The notes beneath the pieces are model-generated. The model was not told the origin of the DNA. It saw only the letters and a list, made by a program, of their open reading frames with translations, and did no database searches. From the NCBI RefSeq assembly GCF_030704685.1, contig NZ_JAUZDX010000001.1, positions 648,285 through 712,284 of the forward strand: DNA of 64,000 bases. The letters are read 5' to 3'. The DNA comes from Acidovorax sp. A1169. Lineage in GTDB: Bacteria; Pseudomonadota; Gammaproteobacteria; Burkholderiales; Burkholderiaceae_C. Shown here piece after piece: positions 56,790-64,000 of the stretch. Each line of letters starts with the position of its first letter. The stretch's first letter is position 1. Position numbers and translations under genes: made by a program.

Positions 56790-57938
56790 TCAGCTGAAGA
56801 AGTTCTTCAGCCGGTCCGTCCAGCTCTCGCCGCTGGGCGAGTGGCGGGCGCCACCCTTCTTGAGCGAGTCTTCCAGCTCGCGCAGCAGCTTGCGCTGGTG
56901 CTCGGTCAGCTTGACCGGGGTCTCGACCGCGATGTGGCAGTACAGATCGCCCGGGTAGCTGGCTCGCACGCCCTTGATGCCCTTGCCGCGCAGGCGGAAC
57001 TGCTTGCCCGCCTGGGTGCCTTCGGGGATGTCGATGGCCGCCTTGCCGGCCAGCGTCGGCACCTCGATCTCGCCGCCCAGTGCCGCCGTGATGAAGCTCA
57101 CGGGCACCTGGCAGTGCAGGTCGTCGCCATCGCGCTCGAAGATGTCATGCTTCTTCAGGCGGATCTCGATGTACAGGTCGCCCGGCGGACCACCGTTGGT
57201 GCCGGGCTCGCCGTTGCCGGTGCTGCGGATGCGCATGCCGTCGTCGATGCCCGAAGGAATCTTCACTTCCAGCGTCTTTTGCTTCTTGAGCTTGCCCTGG
57301 CCGTGGCAGGTGGTGCAGGGCTCGGGAATGATCTTGCCCGTGCCGCGGCAGTGCGGGCAGGTCTGCTGCACGCTGAAGAAGCCCTGGCGCATCTGCACCG
57401 TGCCGCTGCCCGTGCAGGTGGCGCAGGTCTTGGCGCTGGTGCCGGGCTTGGCGCCGCTGCCGTGGCAGGTGTCGCAGGCCTCCCAGGAGGGGATGCGGAT
57501 CTGCGCATCCTTGCCGCGCGCGGCCTCCTCCAGGGTGATCTCCATGGCGTAGCTCAGGTCGCTGCCGCGGTACACCTGGCGGCCTCCGCCGGCGCCGCGC
57601 CCGCGCCCGCCCTGCTGGCCGAACATGTCGCCGAAGATGTCGCCGAACGCCTCGGCAAAGCCGCCAAAGCCCTCGGCGCCTGGCCCACCCGGCCCGCGCA
57701 TGTTGGGGTCCACCCCGGCGTGGCCGTACTGGTCGTAGGCGGCCCGCTTTTGCGGGTCGGAGAGCATCTCGTAGGCCTCTTTGGCCTCCTTGAACTTCTC
57801 TTCCGCAGGCTTGGACGCATCACCCTGGTTGCGGTCAGGGTGGTGCTTCATCGCCAGCTTGCGATAGGCCTTCTTGATTTCTTCGTCCGAGGCGTTCTTG
57901 GGAACGCCCAGGATTTCGTAAAAGTCTCGTTTGGACAT
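56790..57938 (-). CDS. dnaJ: Chaperone DnaJ
   Basis: Hsp40 co-chaperone that delivers substrates to DnaK and stimulates its ATPase. 382 aa from the ATG at 57938. The J domain [20 protein letters not shown] has [11 protein letters not shown] with the HPD motif. A Gly/Phe-rich linker ([20 protein letters not shown]) is followed by the zinc-finger domain with four CxxCxGxG repeats ([32 protein letters not shown]). It is the third gene of the operon and precedes a terminator. Confidence 0.98.
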   Translation of the reverse strand: MSKRDFYEILGVPKNASDEEIKKAYRKLAMKHHPDRNQGDASKPAEEKFKEAKEAYEMLSDPQKRAAYDQYGHAGVDPNMRGPGGPGAEGFGGFAEAFGDIFGDMFGQQGGRGRGAGGGRQVYRGSDLSYAMEITLEEAARGKDAQIRIPSWEACDTCHGSGAKPGTSAKTCATCTGSGTVQMRQGFFSVQQTCPHCRGTGKIIPEPCTTCHGQGKLKKQKTLEVKIPSGIDDGMRIRSTGNGEPGTNGGPPGDLYIEIRLKKHDIFERDGDDLHCQVPVSFITAALGGEIEVPTLAGKAAIDIPEGTQAGKQFRLRGKGIKGVRASYPGDLYCHIAVETPVKLTEHQRKLLRELEDSLKKGGARHSPSGESWTDRLKNFFS

Positions 57939-58027
57939 GGTCTTTCTGGGCCCGGTTGGAACAGGAACGCCGCGCAAGCCCCCTGGTCAGGAAACTCGCG
58001 CGGCGGATCGGGTCAAACGGGGCGTGT

Positions 58028-59980
58028 TCAGCCCTTCTTGACTTCCTTCACCTCGGCATCGACCACGTTGTCGTCGTCGGGCTTGCTGTTGGAGGCGGAT
58101 GTCTGCTGGCCGCCCGATGCGTCGCCCGCACCGGCACCGGCCGCCGCCTGCGCGGCTTGCGCGTCGGCGTACATCTTCTCGCCCAGCTTCTGGCTGGCGG
58201 CCATCAGCGCGGTGGTCTTTTCCTCGATGGCGGCCTTGTCTTCGCCCTTGAGCACGTCTTCCAGGGCCTTCGCGGCCGAGGTGATCGCTTCCTTCTCGGC
58301 GGCGTCGAGCTTGTCGCCATGCTCGGCCAGGCTCTTGTTCACGCTGTGCACGGCGGCTTCGCCCTGGTTGCGCGCCTGGATCAGCTCCAGCTTCTTCTTG
58401 TCGTCGGCCGCGTTGAGCTCGGCGTCCTTCACCATCTTCTGGATTTCTTCTTCCGACAGGCCGGAGCTGGCCTTGATGGTGATCTTGTTTTCCTTGCCCG
58501 TGCCCTTGTCCTTGGCGCCCACATGGAGGATGCCGTTGGCGTCGATGTCGAACGACACCTCGATCTGCGGCGTGCCACGGGCTGCGGGTGGAATGCCTTC
58601 GAGGTTGAACTCGCCCAGGGCCTTGTTGCCCGAGGCCATTTCGCGCTCGCCCTGGAACACCTTGATCGTCACGGCCGGCTGGTTGTCGTCGGCGGTCGAG
58701 AAGGTCTGTGCGAACTTCGTCGGGATCGTGGTGTTCTTGGTGATCATCTTGGTCATGACGCCGCCCAGGGTTTCGATACCCAGGGACAGGGGGGTCACGT
58801 CCAGCAGCAGCACGTCCTTGCGGTCACCCGAGAGCACTTGGCCCTGGATGGCGGCGCCCACGGCCACGGCTTCGTCGGGGTTCACGTCCTTGCGCGGTTC
58901 CTTGCCGAAGAATTCCTTGACCTTCTCCTGCACCTTGGGCATACGGGTCATGCCGCCGACCAGGATCACGTCGTGGATGTCGGAGACCGACACGCCAGCG
59001 TCCTTGATGGCCGTGCGGCAAGGCGCAATGGTGCGCTCGATCAGCTCTTCCACCAGTGCTTCCAGCTTGGCGCGGGTCAGCTTGATGTTCAGGTGCTTGG
59101 GGCCGGAGGCATCTGCCGTGATGTAGGGCAGGTTGATGTCGGTCGCAGCCGAGTTGGACAGCTCGATCTTCGATTTTTCGGCGGCTTCCTTCAGGCGCTG
59201 CAGGGCCAGCACGTCCTTGGACAGGTCCACGCCCTGTTCCTTCTTGAACTCGCTGATGATGTAGTCGATGATGCGCTGGTCGAAGTCTTCGCCGCCCAGG
59301 AAGGTGTCGCCGTTGGTCGACAGCACTTCGAACTGCTTTTCGCCGTCCACGTCGGCGATTTCGATGATGGACACGTCGAACGTGCCGCCACCCAGGTCAT
59401 ACACGGCGATCTTGCGGTCGCCCTTTTCCTGCTTGTCCAGGCCGAAGGCCAGGGCTGCAGCGGTGGGCTCGTTGATGATGCGCTTGACGTCCAGGCCCGC
59501 GATGCGGCCGGCATCCTTGGTGGCCTGGCGCTGGGCGTCGTTGAAGTACGCAGGCACGGTGATGACGGCTTCCGTCACGGGCTCGCCCAGGTAGTCCTCG
59601 GCCGTTTTCTTCATCTTGCGCAGGATGTCGGCAGACACCTGCTGGGCCGACAGCTTGTTGCCGCGCACTTCGATCCAGGCGTCGCCGTTGTCGGCGGGCA
59701 CGATCTTGTAGGGCATCAGGTCGATGTCCTTTTGCACTTCCTTCTCGGTGAACTTGCGGCCGATCAGGCGCTTCACGGCGTACAGCGTGTTGCGCGGGTT
59801 GGTCACGGCCTGGCGCTTGGCCGAGGCGCCGACGAGGATCTCGCCGTCTTCCTGGTAGGCCACGATGGAAGGCGTGGTGCGGGCGCCTTCGCTGTTTTCG
59901 ATCACGCGGGTCGTGTTGCCCTCCATGATGGAAACGCAGCTGTTGGTGGTGCCCAGGTCAATACCGATGATTCTTCCCAT
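58028..59980 (-). CDS. dnaK: Chaperone DnaK (Hsp70)
   Basis: ATP-driven chaperone. 650 aa. [20 protein letters not shown] is the phosphate-1 motif, [16 protein letters not shown] the phosphate-2 motif and [17 protein letters not shown] the adenosine motif. [20 protein letters not shown] marks the substrate-binding domain, and the C-terminal tail is rich in Gly, Ala, Gln and Asp before EVKEVKKG. It lies between grpE and dnaJ. A 91-bp gap to grpE contains a hairpin and a perfect DnaA-box match (60027-60035). Confidence 0.99.
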   Translation of the reverse strand: MGRIIGIDLGTTNSCVSIMEGNTTRVIENSEGARTTPSIVAYQEDGEILVGASAKRQAVTNPRNTLYAVKRLIGRKFTEKEVQKDIDLMPYKIVPADNGDAWIEVRGNKLSAQQVSADILRKMKKTAEDYLGEPVTEAVITVPAYFNDAQRQATKDAGRIAGLDVKRIINEPTAAALAFGLDKQEKGDRKIAVYDLGGGTFDVSIIEIADVDGEKQFEVLSTNGDTFLGGEDFDQRIIDYIISEFKKEQGVDLSKDVLALQRLKEAAEKSKIELSNSAATDINLPYITADASGPKHLNIKLTRAKLEALVEELIERTIAPCRTAIKDAGVSVSDIHDVILVGGMTRMPKVQEKVKEFFGKEPRKDVNPDEAVAVGAAIQGQVLSGDRKDVLLLDVTPLSLGIETLGGVMTKMITKNTTIPTKFAQTFSTADDNQPAVTIKVFQGEREMASGNKALGEFNLEGIPPAARGTPQIEVSFDIDANGILHVGAKDKGTGKENKITIKASSGLSEEEIQKMVKDAELNAADDKKKLELIQARNQGEAAVHSVNKSLAEHGDKLDAAEKEAITSAAKALEDVLKGEDKAAIEEKTTALMAASQKLGEKMYADAQAAQAAAGAGAGDASGGQQTSASNSKPDDDNVVDAEVKEVKKG

Positions 59981-60071
59981 GATGTTCTTCTCCGCGATGT
60001 TTGAGTGATTTGGATAACTGGTAACTTGTGGATAACTTGGCCGGCTTCAAGCCGTTATCCAGCAAATTTAT

Positions 60072-60620
60072 TTATTTCGGGGCGGTGACGGTCACCAGCG
60101 CCGGGCGCAGCACGCGGTCGGCGATCTTGTAGCCCTTTTGCAGCACGGCCACCACGGTGTTGGGCTCCTGCTCGGCAGGCGCCACGCTGATGGCCTGGTG
60201 CTGGTGGGGGTCGAACTTCTCGCCGGCAGGCGGGTTGATGGCCAGCACCTTGTTGCGCTCCAGCGCCGAGGTCAGCTGGCGCAGGGTGGCGTCGGCGCCT
60301 TCGCGCAGCTGTTGGGGCGTGGCTTCCTTGATGCCCAGGGCGGCATCCAGGCTGTCGGCCACGGGCAACAGGCTCTCGGCAAAGCTCTCGATGCCGAACT
60401 TGCGGGCCTTGGTGACTTCGTCTTCGGCGCGGCGGCGGGCGTTTTCGGCCTCGGCCTTGGCGCGCAGGAACTGGTCGGCCAGCTCGGCGCTCTTGGCCTT
60501 GAGCTCGGCCAGCTCGCCTTGCAGGCGCGCCAGCTCGTCAGAGGCATTGGCGGCCATGGCGGCTTCAATTTCTTCGGGGGAGGCGTCTTGGGAGGTGGTT
60601 GGCTGGCTGTTGTCGGACAT
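60072..60620 (-). CDS. grpE: Nucleotide exchange factor GrpE
   Basis: Releases ADP from DnaK. 182 aa from the ATG at 60620. A disordered N-terminus ([20 protein letters not shown]) leads to the long coiled-coil [20 protein letters not shown] then [20 protein letters not shown], and the beta-domain [20 protein letters not shown] with [16 protein letters not shown]. First gene of the grpE-dnaK-dnaJ operon, behind a heat-shock-type promoter. Confidence 0.97.
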   Translation of the reverse strand: MSDNSQPTTSQDASPEEIEAAMAANASDELARLQGELAELKAKSAELADQFLRAKAEAENARRRAEDEVTKARKFGIESFAESLLPVADSLDAALGIKEATPQQLREGADATLRQLTSALERNKVLAINPPAGEKFDPHQHQAISVAPAEQEPNTVVAVLQKGYKIADRVLRPALVTVTAPK

Positions 60621-60655
60621 GTCTTGGTCTTCGTAAATAAAACAGTACGCGCACA

Positions 60656-60683
60656 AGGTTGGGCGTGTGTGTGGTATTTCAAG
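60656..60683 (-). promoter_or_regulatory. Sigma-32 (RpoH) type promoter for grpE-dnaK-dnaJ
   Basis: On the minus strand an exact CTTGAAA (60677-60683) is followed after 13 bp by CCCAACCT (60656-60663), a good fit to the heat-shock pattern CTTGAAA/CCCCATnT with some mismatches in the -10. The start is expected near 60650, about 30 nt before the grpE ATG. No CIRCE inverted repeat was seen. Confidence 0.55.
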
Positions 60684-60765
60684 TTCGCGCGCAATGCTGG
60701 GGGCATCTGCGGCGACCTGGGCGAGGGGATTGGCCGGGCGGCAAGCCTCTTGGAGCAGGGGTGAG

Positions 60766-60794
60766 TGTACAAGGTCGAAGATGCGGGCTATAAT
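60766..60794 (+). promoter_or_regulatory. Sigma-70 promoter for rpsF
   Basis: TGTACA (60766-60771) and a perfect TATAAT (60789-60794) with a 17-bp spacer. The start is expected near 60801, giving a leader of about 59 nt. It is divergent from the grpE promoter. Confidence 0.7.
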
Positions 60795-60810
60795 CTACGG
60801 CTTTGCCTTG

Positions 60811-60838
60811 CCACACCGCTTCTAGACGCAGCGGGTGG
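60811..60838 (+). promoter_or_regulatory. Stem-loop in the rpsF leader (possible S6:S18 site)
   Basis: CCAC (60811-60814) pairs with GTGG (60835-60838), an unpaired A follows, then CCGCT (60816-60820) pairs with AGCGG (60830-60834) around a 9-nt loop. In other bacteria the S6:S18 complex binds a hairpin in the rpsF leader to autoregulate the operon; the assignment here is by position and is unproven. Confidence 0.4.
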
Positions 60839-60859
60839 TCTTACCCAGAAGGAGTATGC

Positions 60860-61237
60860 ATGCGTCATTACGAAATCATTTTGTTGATCCATCCGGATCA
60901 AAGCGAACAAGTTCCAGCCATGCTGGAGCGTTACAAGGGCATGATCACCGCTGGCGGTGGCAAGGTGCACCGCGTGGAAGACTGGGGCCGCCGTCAACTG
61001 GCGTACCTGATCAACAAGCTGGCCAAGGCCCACTACCTGTGCGTGAACATCGAAGCCGACCAGGCTGTGATGGCTGAACTGGAGCATGCCTTCAAGTTCA
61101 ACGACGCCGTACTGCGCCACCTGACGGTTCAGAAGAAGAAGGCCGACACTGGCCCATCTTCGATGATGAAGACCGTCGAGCGCGAAGAAGCCCGCAAGGC
61201 CAGCCAGGCGGAATACGCCGCTGCCGGCGAGCGCTGA
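60860..61237 (+). CDS. rpsF: 30S ribosomal protein S6
   Basis: Platform protein of the small subunit, binding 16S rRNA with S18. 125 aa from the ATG at 60860. [40 protein letters not shown] and the [17 protein letters not shown] segment are diagnostic. AGAAGGAG lies about 6 nt before the ATG; a nearby out-of-frame ATG at 60856 is not used. First gene of the rpsF-priB-rpsR-rplI operon. Confidence 0.98.
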   Translation: MRHYEIILLIHPDQSEQVPAMLERYKGMITAGGGKVHRVEDWGRRQLAYLINKLAKAHYLCVNIEADQAVMAELEHAFKFNDAVLRHLTVQKKKADTGPSSMMKTVEREEARKASQAEYAAAGER

Positions 61238-61258
61238 TCGTCCACAGCCCTCTCGGGA

Positions 61259-61549
61259 GTGGAGAACCGCGTCGTCTTGACCGCCTGTATCGCCGAGGCT
61301 GAGGCCCTGCGCTACACCCCCGCCGGTTTGCCTGCTGTTGCCCTGCGGCTCGAACACGAGTCCAGGCAAAACGAGGCAGGCGAGCCGCGGGACGTCAAGG
61401 CAGCCATGAAGGCCGTCGCATTCGGTGCGATGGCCGAGCGGCTGGCGAGGCAGCAGATTGGAAGTCGATGGACTTTCAGCGGCTTTCTCGCCACGCCGCG
61501 CAATGGCAGGAACGCTGTGCTCCACATCCAGGATATTCAACAAAATTAA
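61259..61549 (+). CDS. priB: Primosomal replication protein PriB
   Basis: Small single-stranded DNA-binding protein of the restart primosome. 96 aa with a GTG start (MENRVVLTACIAEAEALRYT). The OB-fold segments GLPAVALRLEHES, AVAFGAMAERLARQQIGSRW and FSGFLATPRNGRNAVLHIQD are as in PriB. Located between rpsF and rpsR, where beta- and gammaproteobacteria place it. The ribosome-binding site is weak. Confidence 0.95.
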   Translation: MENRVVLTACIAEAEALRYTPAGLPAVALRLEHESRQNEAGEPRDVKAAMKAVAFGAMAERLARQQIGSRWTFSGFLATPRNGRNAVLHIQDIQQN

Positions 61550-61567
61550 TTTTCCAAGGGGTCCGCA

Positions 61568-61849
61568 ATGGCCACGTTCAAGAAGTTCAACAAAGACAAG
61601 CGCCCAAAGCGCAACACCCAGTCCCTGCTGTTCAAGCGCAAGCGCTTTTGCCGCTTCACGGTGACCGGTGTTGAAGAAATCGACTACAAGGATGTCGACA
61701 CGCTGCGCGATTTCATCGCCGAAAACGGCAAGATCATCCCCGCGCGCCTGACCGGCACGCGCGCCATCTTCCAGCGCCAGCTGAATACCGCCATCAAGCG
61801 CGCCCGCTTCCTGGCCCTGGTGCCTTACAGCGACCAGCACAAGATCTAA
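61568..61849 (+). CDS. rpsR: 30S ribosomal protein S18
   Basis: Binds S6 on the 30S platform. 93 aa. [20 protein letters not shown] is the S18 core, followed by [20 protein letters not shown] and [21 protein letters not shown] lies about 10 nt before the ATG. 12 nt separate it from rplI. Confidence 0.98.
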   Translation: MATFKKFNKDKRPKRNTQSLLFKRKRFCRFTVTGVEEIDYKDVDTLRDFIAENGKIIPARLTGTRAIFQRQLNTAIKRARFLALVPYSDQHKI

Positions 61850-61861
61850 GGAGCACAACCC

Positions 61862-62314
61862 ATGCAAATCATTCTGCTCGACAAGGTTGTGAACCTCGGC
61901 AACCTGGGCGAAATCGTCAAGGTCAAGGACGGCTACGCACGCAACTTCCTGATCCCTTCGGGCCGCGCACGCCGCGCCACCGAATCGGCCAAGGCTGATT
62001 TCGAAGCCAAGCGCGTGGAACTGGAAAAGGCTGCTGCCGCCAAGCTGGCGCAAGCCCAGGCCGAAGGCGAAAAGCTGGCCGGTACCACCGTCGAGCTGAC
62101 GCAAAAGGCCGGTGTGGACGGCCGCCTGTTCGGTTCCGTGACCAACCAAGACATCGCCGAAGAGCTGAACAAGCAAGGCTACAAGGTTGCCAAGGCGCAA
62201 GTTCGCCTGCCCAACGGCCCGATCAAGGTCGTCAGCGAAACCACGGTCAGCGTGGCTCTGCACACCGACGTGGTTGTGGAAGTCACCGTGTCGGTCTACG
62301 GCGAAACCGCCTGA
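61862..62314 (+). CDS. rplI: 50S ribosomal protein L9
   Basis: Extended protein binding domain V of 23S rRNA near the L1 stalk. 150 aa. The N-terminal domain [20 protein letters not shown] with [17 protein letters not shown] is diagnostic, then a long charged helix ([20 protein letters not shown]), then the C-terminal domain ending [11 protein letters not shown]. Good AAGGAG upstream. Last gene before the terminator at 62350. Confidence 0.98.
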   Translation: MQIILLDKVVNLGNLGEIVKVKDGYARNFLIPSGRARRATESAKADFEAKRVELEKAAAAKLAQAQAEGEKLAGTTVELTQKAGVDGRLFGSVTNQDIAEELNKQGYKVAKAQVRLPNGPIKVVSETTVSVALHTDVVVEVTVSVYGETA

Positions 62315-62349
62315 TCGCCAGCACGTAGTAACCTGCGTGACTTGCCGCG

Positions 62350-62372
62350 AAAGCCGCCCTCGGGCGGCTTTT
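62350..62372 (+). terminator. Intrinsic terminator of the rpsF operon
   Basis: AAGCCGCC / GGCGGCTT stem at 62351-62370, followed by TTGTCTTTTC. It begins 36 nt after the rplI stop. The remaining gap to dnaB (about 130 bp) shows a DnaA-box-like TAATCCACA at 62413-62421 but no clear promoter. Confidence 0.8.
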
Positions 62373-62505
62373 GTCTTTTCGACCCCGCCATTTGTACAGG
62401 ATTGCCCACCGGTAATCCACAGATTGCCCCAAGGTTTATCCCCGGTTGCCGCACTTGGCGGGTGGCCGCAATGCATCCATTCAGGCCCCTGCCCGGAGAA
62501 ACCCC

Positions 62506-63942
62506 ATGTCCGCTGTCTTCCCCCCGCTCGATGAACAGGGTTTCGTGCCGCCTTCCGGTTCCGGTCAGGACCAGGACCAGGAGATTGCCAAGCTGCGCAC
62601 GCCCCCGCACTCCATCGAGGCTGAGTCCAGCGTGCTCGGCGGCCTGCTGCTGGACAACAACGCCTGGGACCGGGTGGGCGATCTGCTGGTGGAGAGCCAC
62701 TTCTACCGGCACGAGCACCAGATGATCTACTCGGCCATCGGTGCGCTGATCAATGGCAGCAAGCCGGCCGACGTGATCACCGTGTTCGAGCACCTGAAGA
62801 ACCTGGGCAATGCCCAGGAAGCAGGCGGCCTGACCTACCTGAACAACCTGGCGCAGTACGTTCCGAGCGCGAGCAACATCCGCCGCTACGCGGAGATCGT
62901 GCGCGAGCGCGCCATTCTGCGCAAGCTGGTCACGGCCAGCGACGAAATCTCCACCAATGCCTTCAACCCACAGGGCAAGACGGTGGAGCGCATCCTGGAC
63001 GAGGCCGAGGCCAAGATCTTCGCCATCGGCGAAGAGGGTTCGCGCACCAAGCAGGGCTTTCAGTCGCTCGACAAGCTGGTGATCGACCTGCTCGACAAGG
63101 TGCAGGAAATGGCCGACAACCCGGTGGACGTGACCGGCGTGCCCACCGGCTTTGCCGACCTGGACCGCATGACCTCGGGCCTGCAGGCGGGCGACATGGT
63201 GGTGCTGGCGGCGCGCCCCTCCATGGGCAAGACCTCGTTTGCCGTGAACATCGCCGAGCACGTGGCGCTCAACGAGGGCCTGCCGGTCGCCATCTTCTCG
63301 ATGGAAATGGGTGCCGCCCAGCTGGCGGTGCGTATCGTCGGCTCCATCGGCCGGGTCAACCAGGGCAACTTGCGCACCGGCAAGCTCACCGACGAGGAAT
63401 GGCCGCGCCTGACCGAGGCCATCGAGCGGCTGCGCACGGTGTCGCTGCACATTGACGAAACCCCGGGTCTGACCCCCGGCGAGCTGCGTGCCAACGCGCG
63501 CCGGCTGGCGCGCCAGTGCGGCAAGCTGGGCTTGATCGTGGTCGACTACCTGCAACTGATGAGCGGCTCCGGATCATCGAGCTCGGACAACCGCGCGACC
63601 GAACTGGGTGAAATCTCCCGGGGCCTGAAGATGCTGGCCAAGGAGCTGCAGTGCCCTGTGATCGCGCTGTCGCAGCTCAACCGCTCGGTCGAGCAACGCA
63701 CCGACAAGCGCCCCATGATGTCCGACCTGCGTGAATCGGGCGCCATCGAGCAGGATGCGGACATCATCATGTTCATCTACCGCGACGACTACTACAACAA
63801 GGACAGCAAGGAGCCCAACGTGGCCGAGGTCATCATCGGCAAGCAGCGTAACGGCCCCACCGGCACCGTAAAGCTGTTCTTCCAGAAGAACCAGACCCGC
63901 TTCGAGAACCTTGCCATGGGCAGCGGTGGCGATGACTATTGA
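62506..63942 (+). CDS. dnaB: Replicative DNA helicase DnaB
   Basis: Hexameric 5'-3' helicase that unwinds the replication fork. 478 aa from the ATG at 62506. The N-terminal primase-interacting domain has PPHSIEAESSVLGGLLLDNN. The RecA-like motor starts near GVPTGFADLDRMTSGLQAGD with Walker A in ARPSMGKTSFAVNIA, Walker B near LGLIVVDYLQLMSG and the DnaB motif ALSQLNRSVEQRTDKRPMMS, ending RFENLAMGS. It follows rplI, a common neighbour. Confidence 0.98.
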   Translation: MSAVFPPLDEQGFVPPSGSGQDQDQEIAKLRTPPHSIEAESSVLGGLLLDNNAWDRVGDLLVESHFYRHEHQMIYSAIGALINGSKPADVITVFEHLKNLGNAQEAGGLTYLNNLAQYVPSASNIRRYAEIVRERAILRKLVTASDEISTNAFNPQGKTVERILDEAEAKIFAIGEEGSRTKQGFQSLDKLVIDLLDKVQEMADNPVDVTGVPTGFADLDRMTSGLQAGDMVVLAARPSMGKTSFAVNIAEHVALNEGLPVAIFSMEMGAAQLAVRIVGSIGRVNQGNLRTGKLTDEEWPRLTEAIERLRTVSLHIDETPGLTPGELRANARRLARQCGKLGLIVVDYLQLMSGSGSSSSDNRATELGEISRGLKMLAKELQCPVIALSQLNRSVEQRTDKRPMMSDLRESGAIEQDADIIMFIYRDDYYNKDSKEPNVAEVIIGKQRNGPTGTVKLFFQKNQTRFENLAMGSGGDDY

Positions 63943-63944
63943 TT

Positions 63945-63984
63945 CCCCCTGAGTCGCTTCGCGCCTTCCCCCTGGGGGGGGGGG
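63945..63984 (+). repeat. Dispersed 29-nt repeat, copy 2, with adjoining G11 tract
   Basis: 63945-63973 is the exact reverse complement of 39794-39822. It starts 2 nt after the dnaB stop and is followed by a run of eleven G (63974-63984). The element probably continues beyond the window edge. Confidence 0.85.
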
Positions 63985-64000
63985 CATCTCAAGCGCCATC

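Noticed and set aside
57956..60004. 682-codon plus-strand frame opposite dnaK
   Set aside because: Antisense of dnaK, a well-known false gene in GC-rich genomes.

Overview
The window is a GC-rich stretch of chromosome from a betaproteobacterium of the order Burkholderiales, most likely family Comamonadaceae (Acidovorax-like). The case rests on gene order: maf/yceD-rpmF-plsX-fabHDG-acpP-fabF, rpoE-rseA-rseB-degP-lepA-lepB-rnc-era-recO-pdxJ-acpS, leuC-leuD-leuB-asd-fimV-truA-trpFBA-accD, and rpsF-priB-rpsR-rplI-dnaB. A dispersed intergenic repeat of the kind common in that family is also present. The genus is inference. I see no rRNA, tRNA, prophage, transposase or CRISPR array.

Layout. 1-2272: 5' part of rne (RNase E) on the minus strand, running off the left edge, with a long structured leader. 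2858-6105: rluC, a HAD phosphatase, a small Rieske protein and an SppA-type peptidase. 6106-8716 (minus): a secreted MORN-like repeat protein, an RsmI-like methylase and Maf. 8742-15101: yceD-rpmF and the fatty-acid cluster plsX-fabH-fabD-fabG-acpP-fabF. 15191-19756: a membrane protein, then the envelope-stress module rpoE-rseA-rseB-degP. 20278-28348: lepA-lepB-DUF4845-rnc-era-recO-pdxJ-acpS-nagZ, preceded by a gap that appears to encode a short terminated transcript.

28364-42385 is all minus strand: an MscS channel, a REC-GGDEF regulator, lysS, and then a compact polysaccharide locus. In transcription order the locus is WbpM-type dehydratase, flippase, acyltransferase, GT4, GT2, methyltransferase, UDP-glucose dehydrogenase, DegT aminotransferase and initiating sugar-phosphate transferase. 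It could make and export a lipid-linked glycan containing an amino sugar and glucuronate, but no polymerase or ligase is visible. This is the only accessory-looking part of the window.

42463-56594: YggT, then a minus-strand run from a LysR regulator through leuC, an entericidin, leuD, leuB, asd, fimV, truA, trpF, trpB, trpA to accD. 56790-60620: grpE-dnaK-dnaJ behind a heat-shock-type promoter. 60860-63942: rpsF-priB-rpsR-rplI, then dnaB.

The most interesting signal lies just upstream of asd. A good promoter sits 3-5 nt in front of a 33-codon ORF whose tail reads TITKTTTIKG, and mutually exclusive RNA stems follow its stop codon. Asd is the shared step toward Thr, Ile, Lys and Met, so this looks like a translation-coupled attenuator sensing aspartate-family amino acids. 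Secondary points are a putative 140-nt RNA before lepA, a 29-nt repeat shared by two distant gaps, a possibly leaderless yceD mRNA, and strong hairpins in the rne leader.
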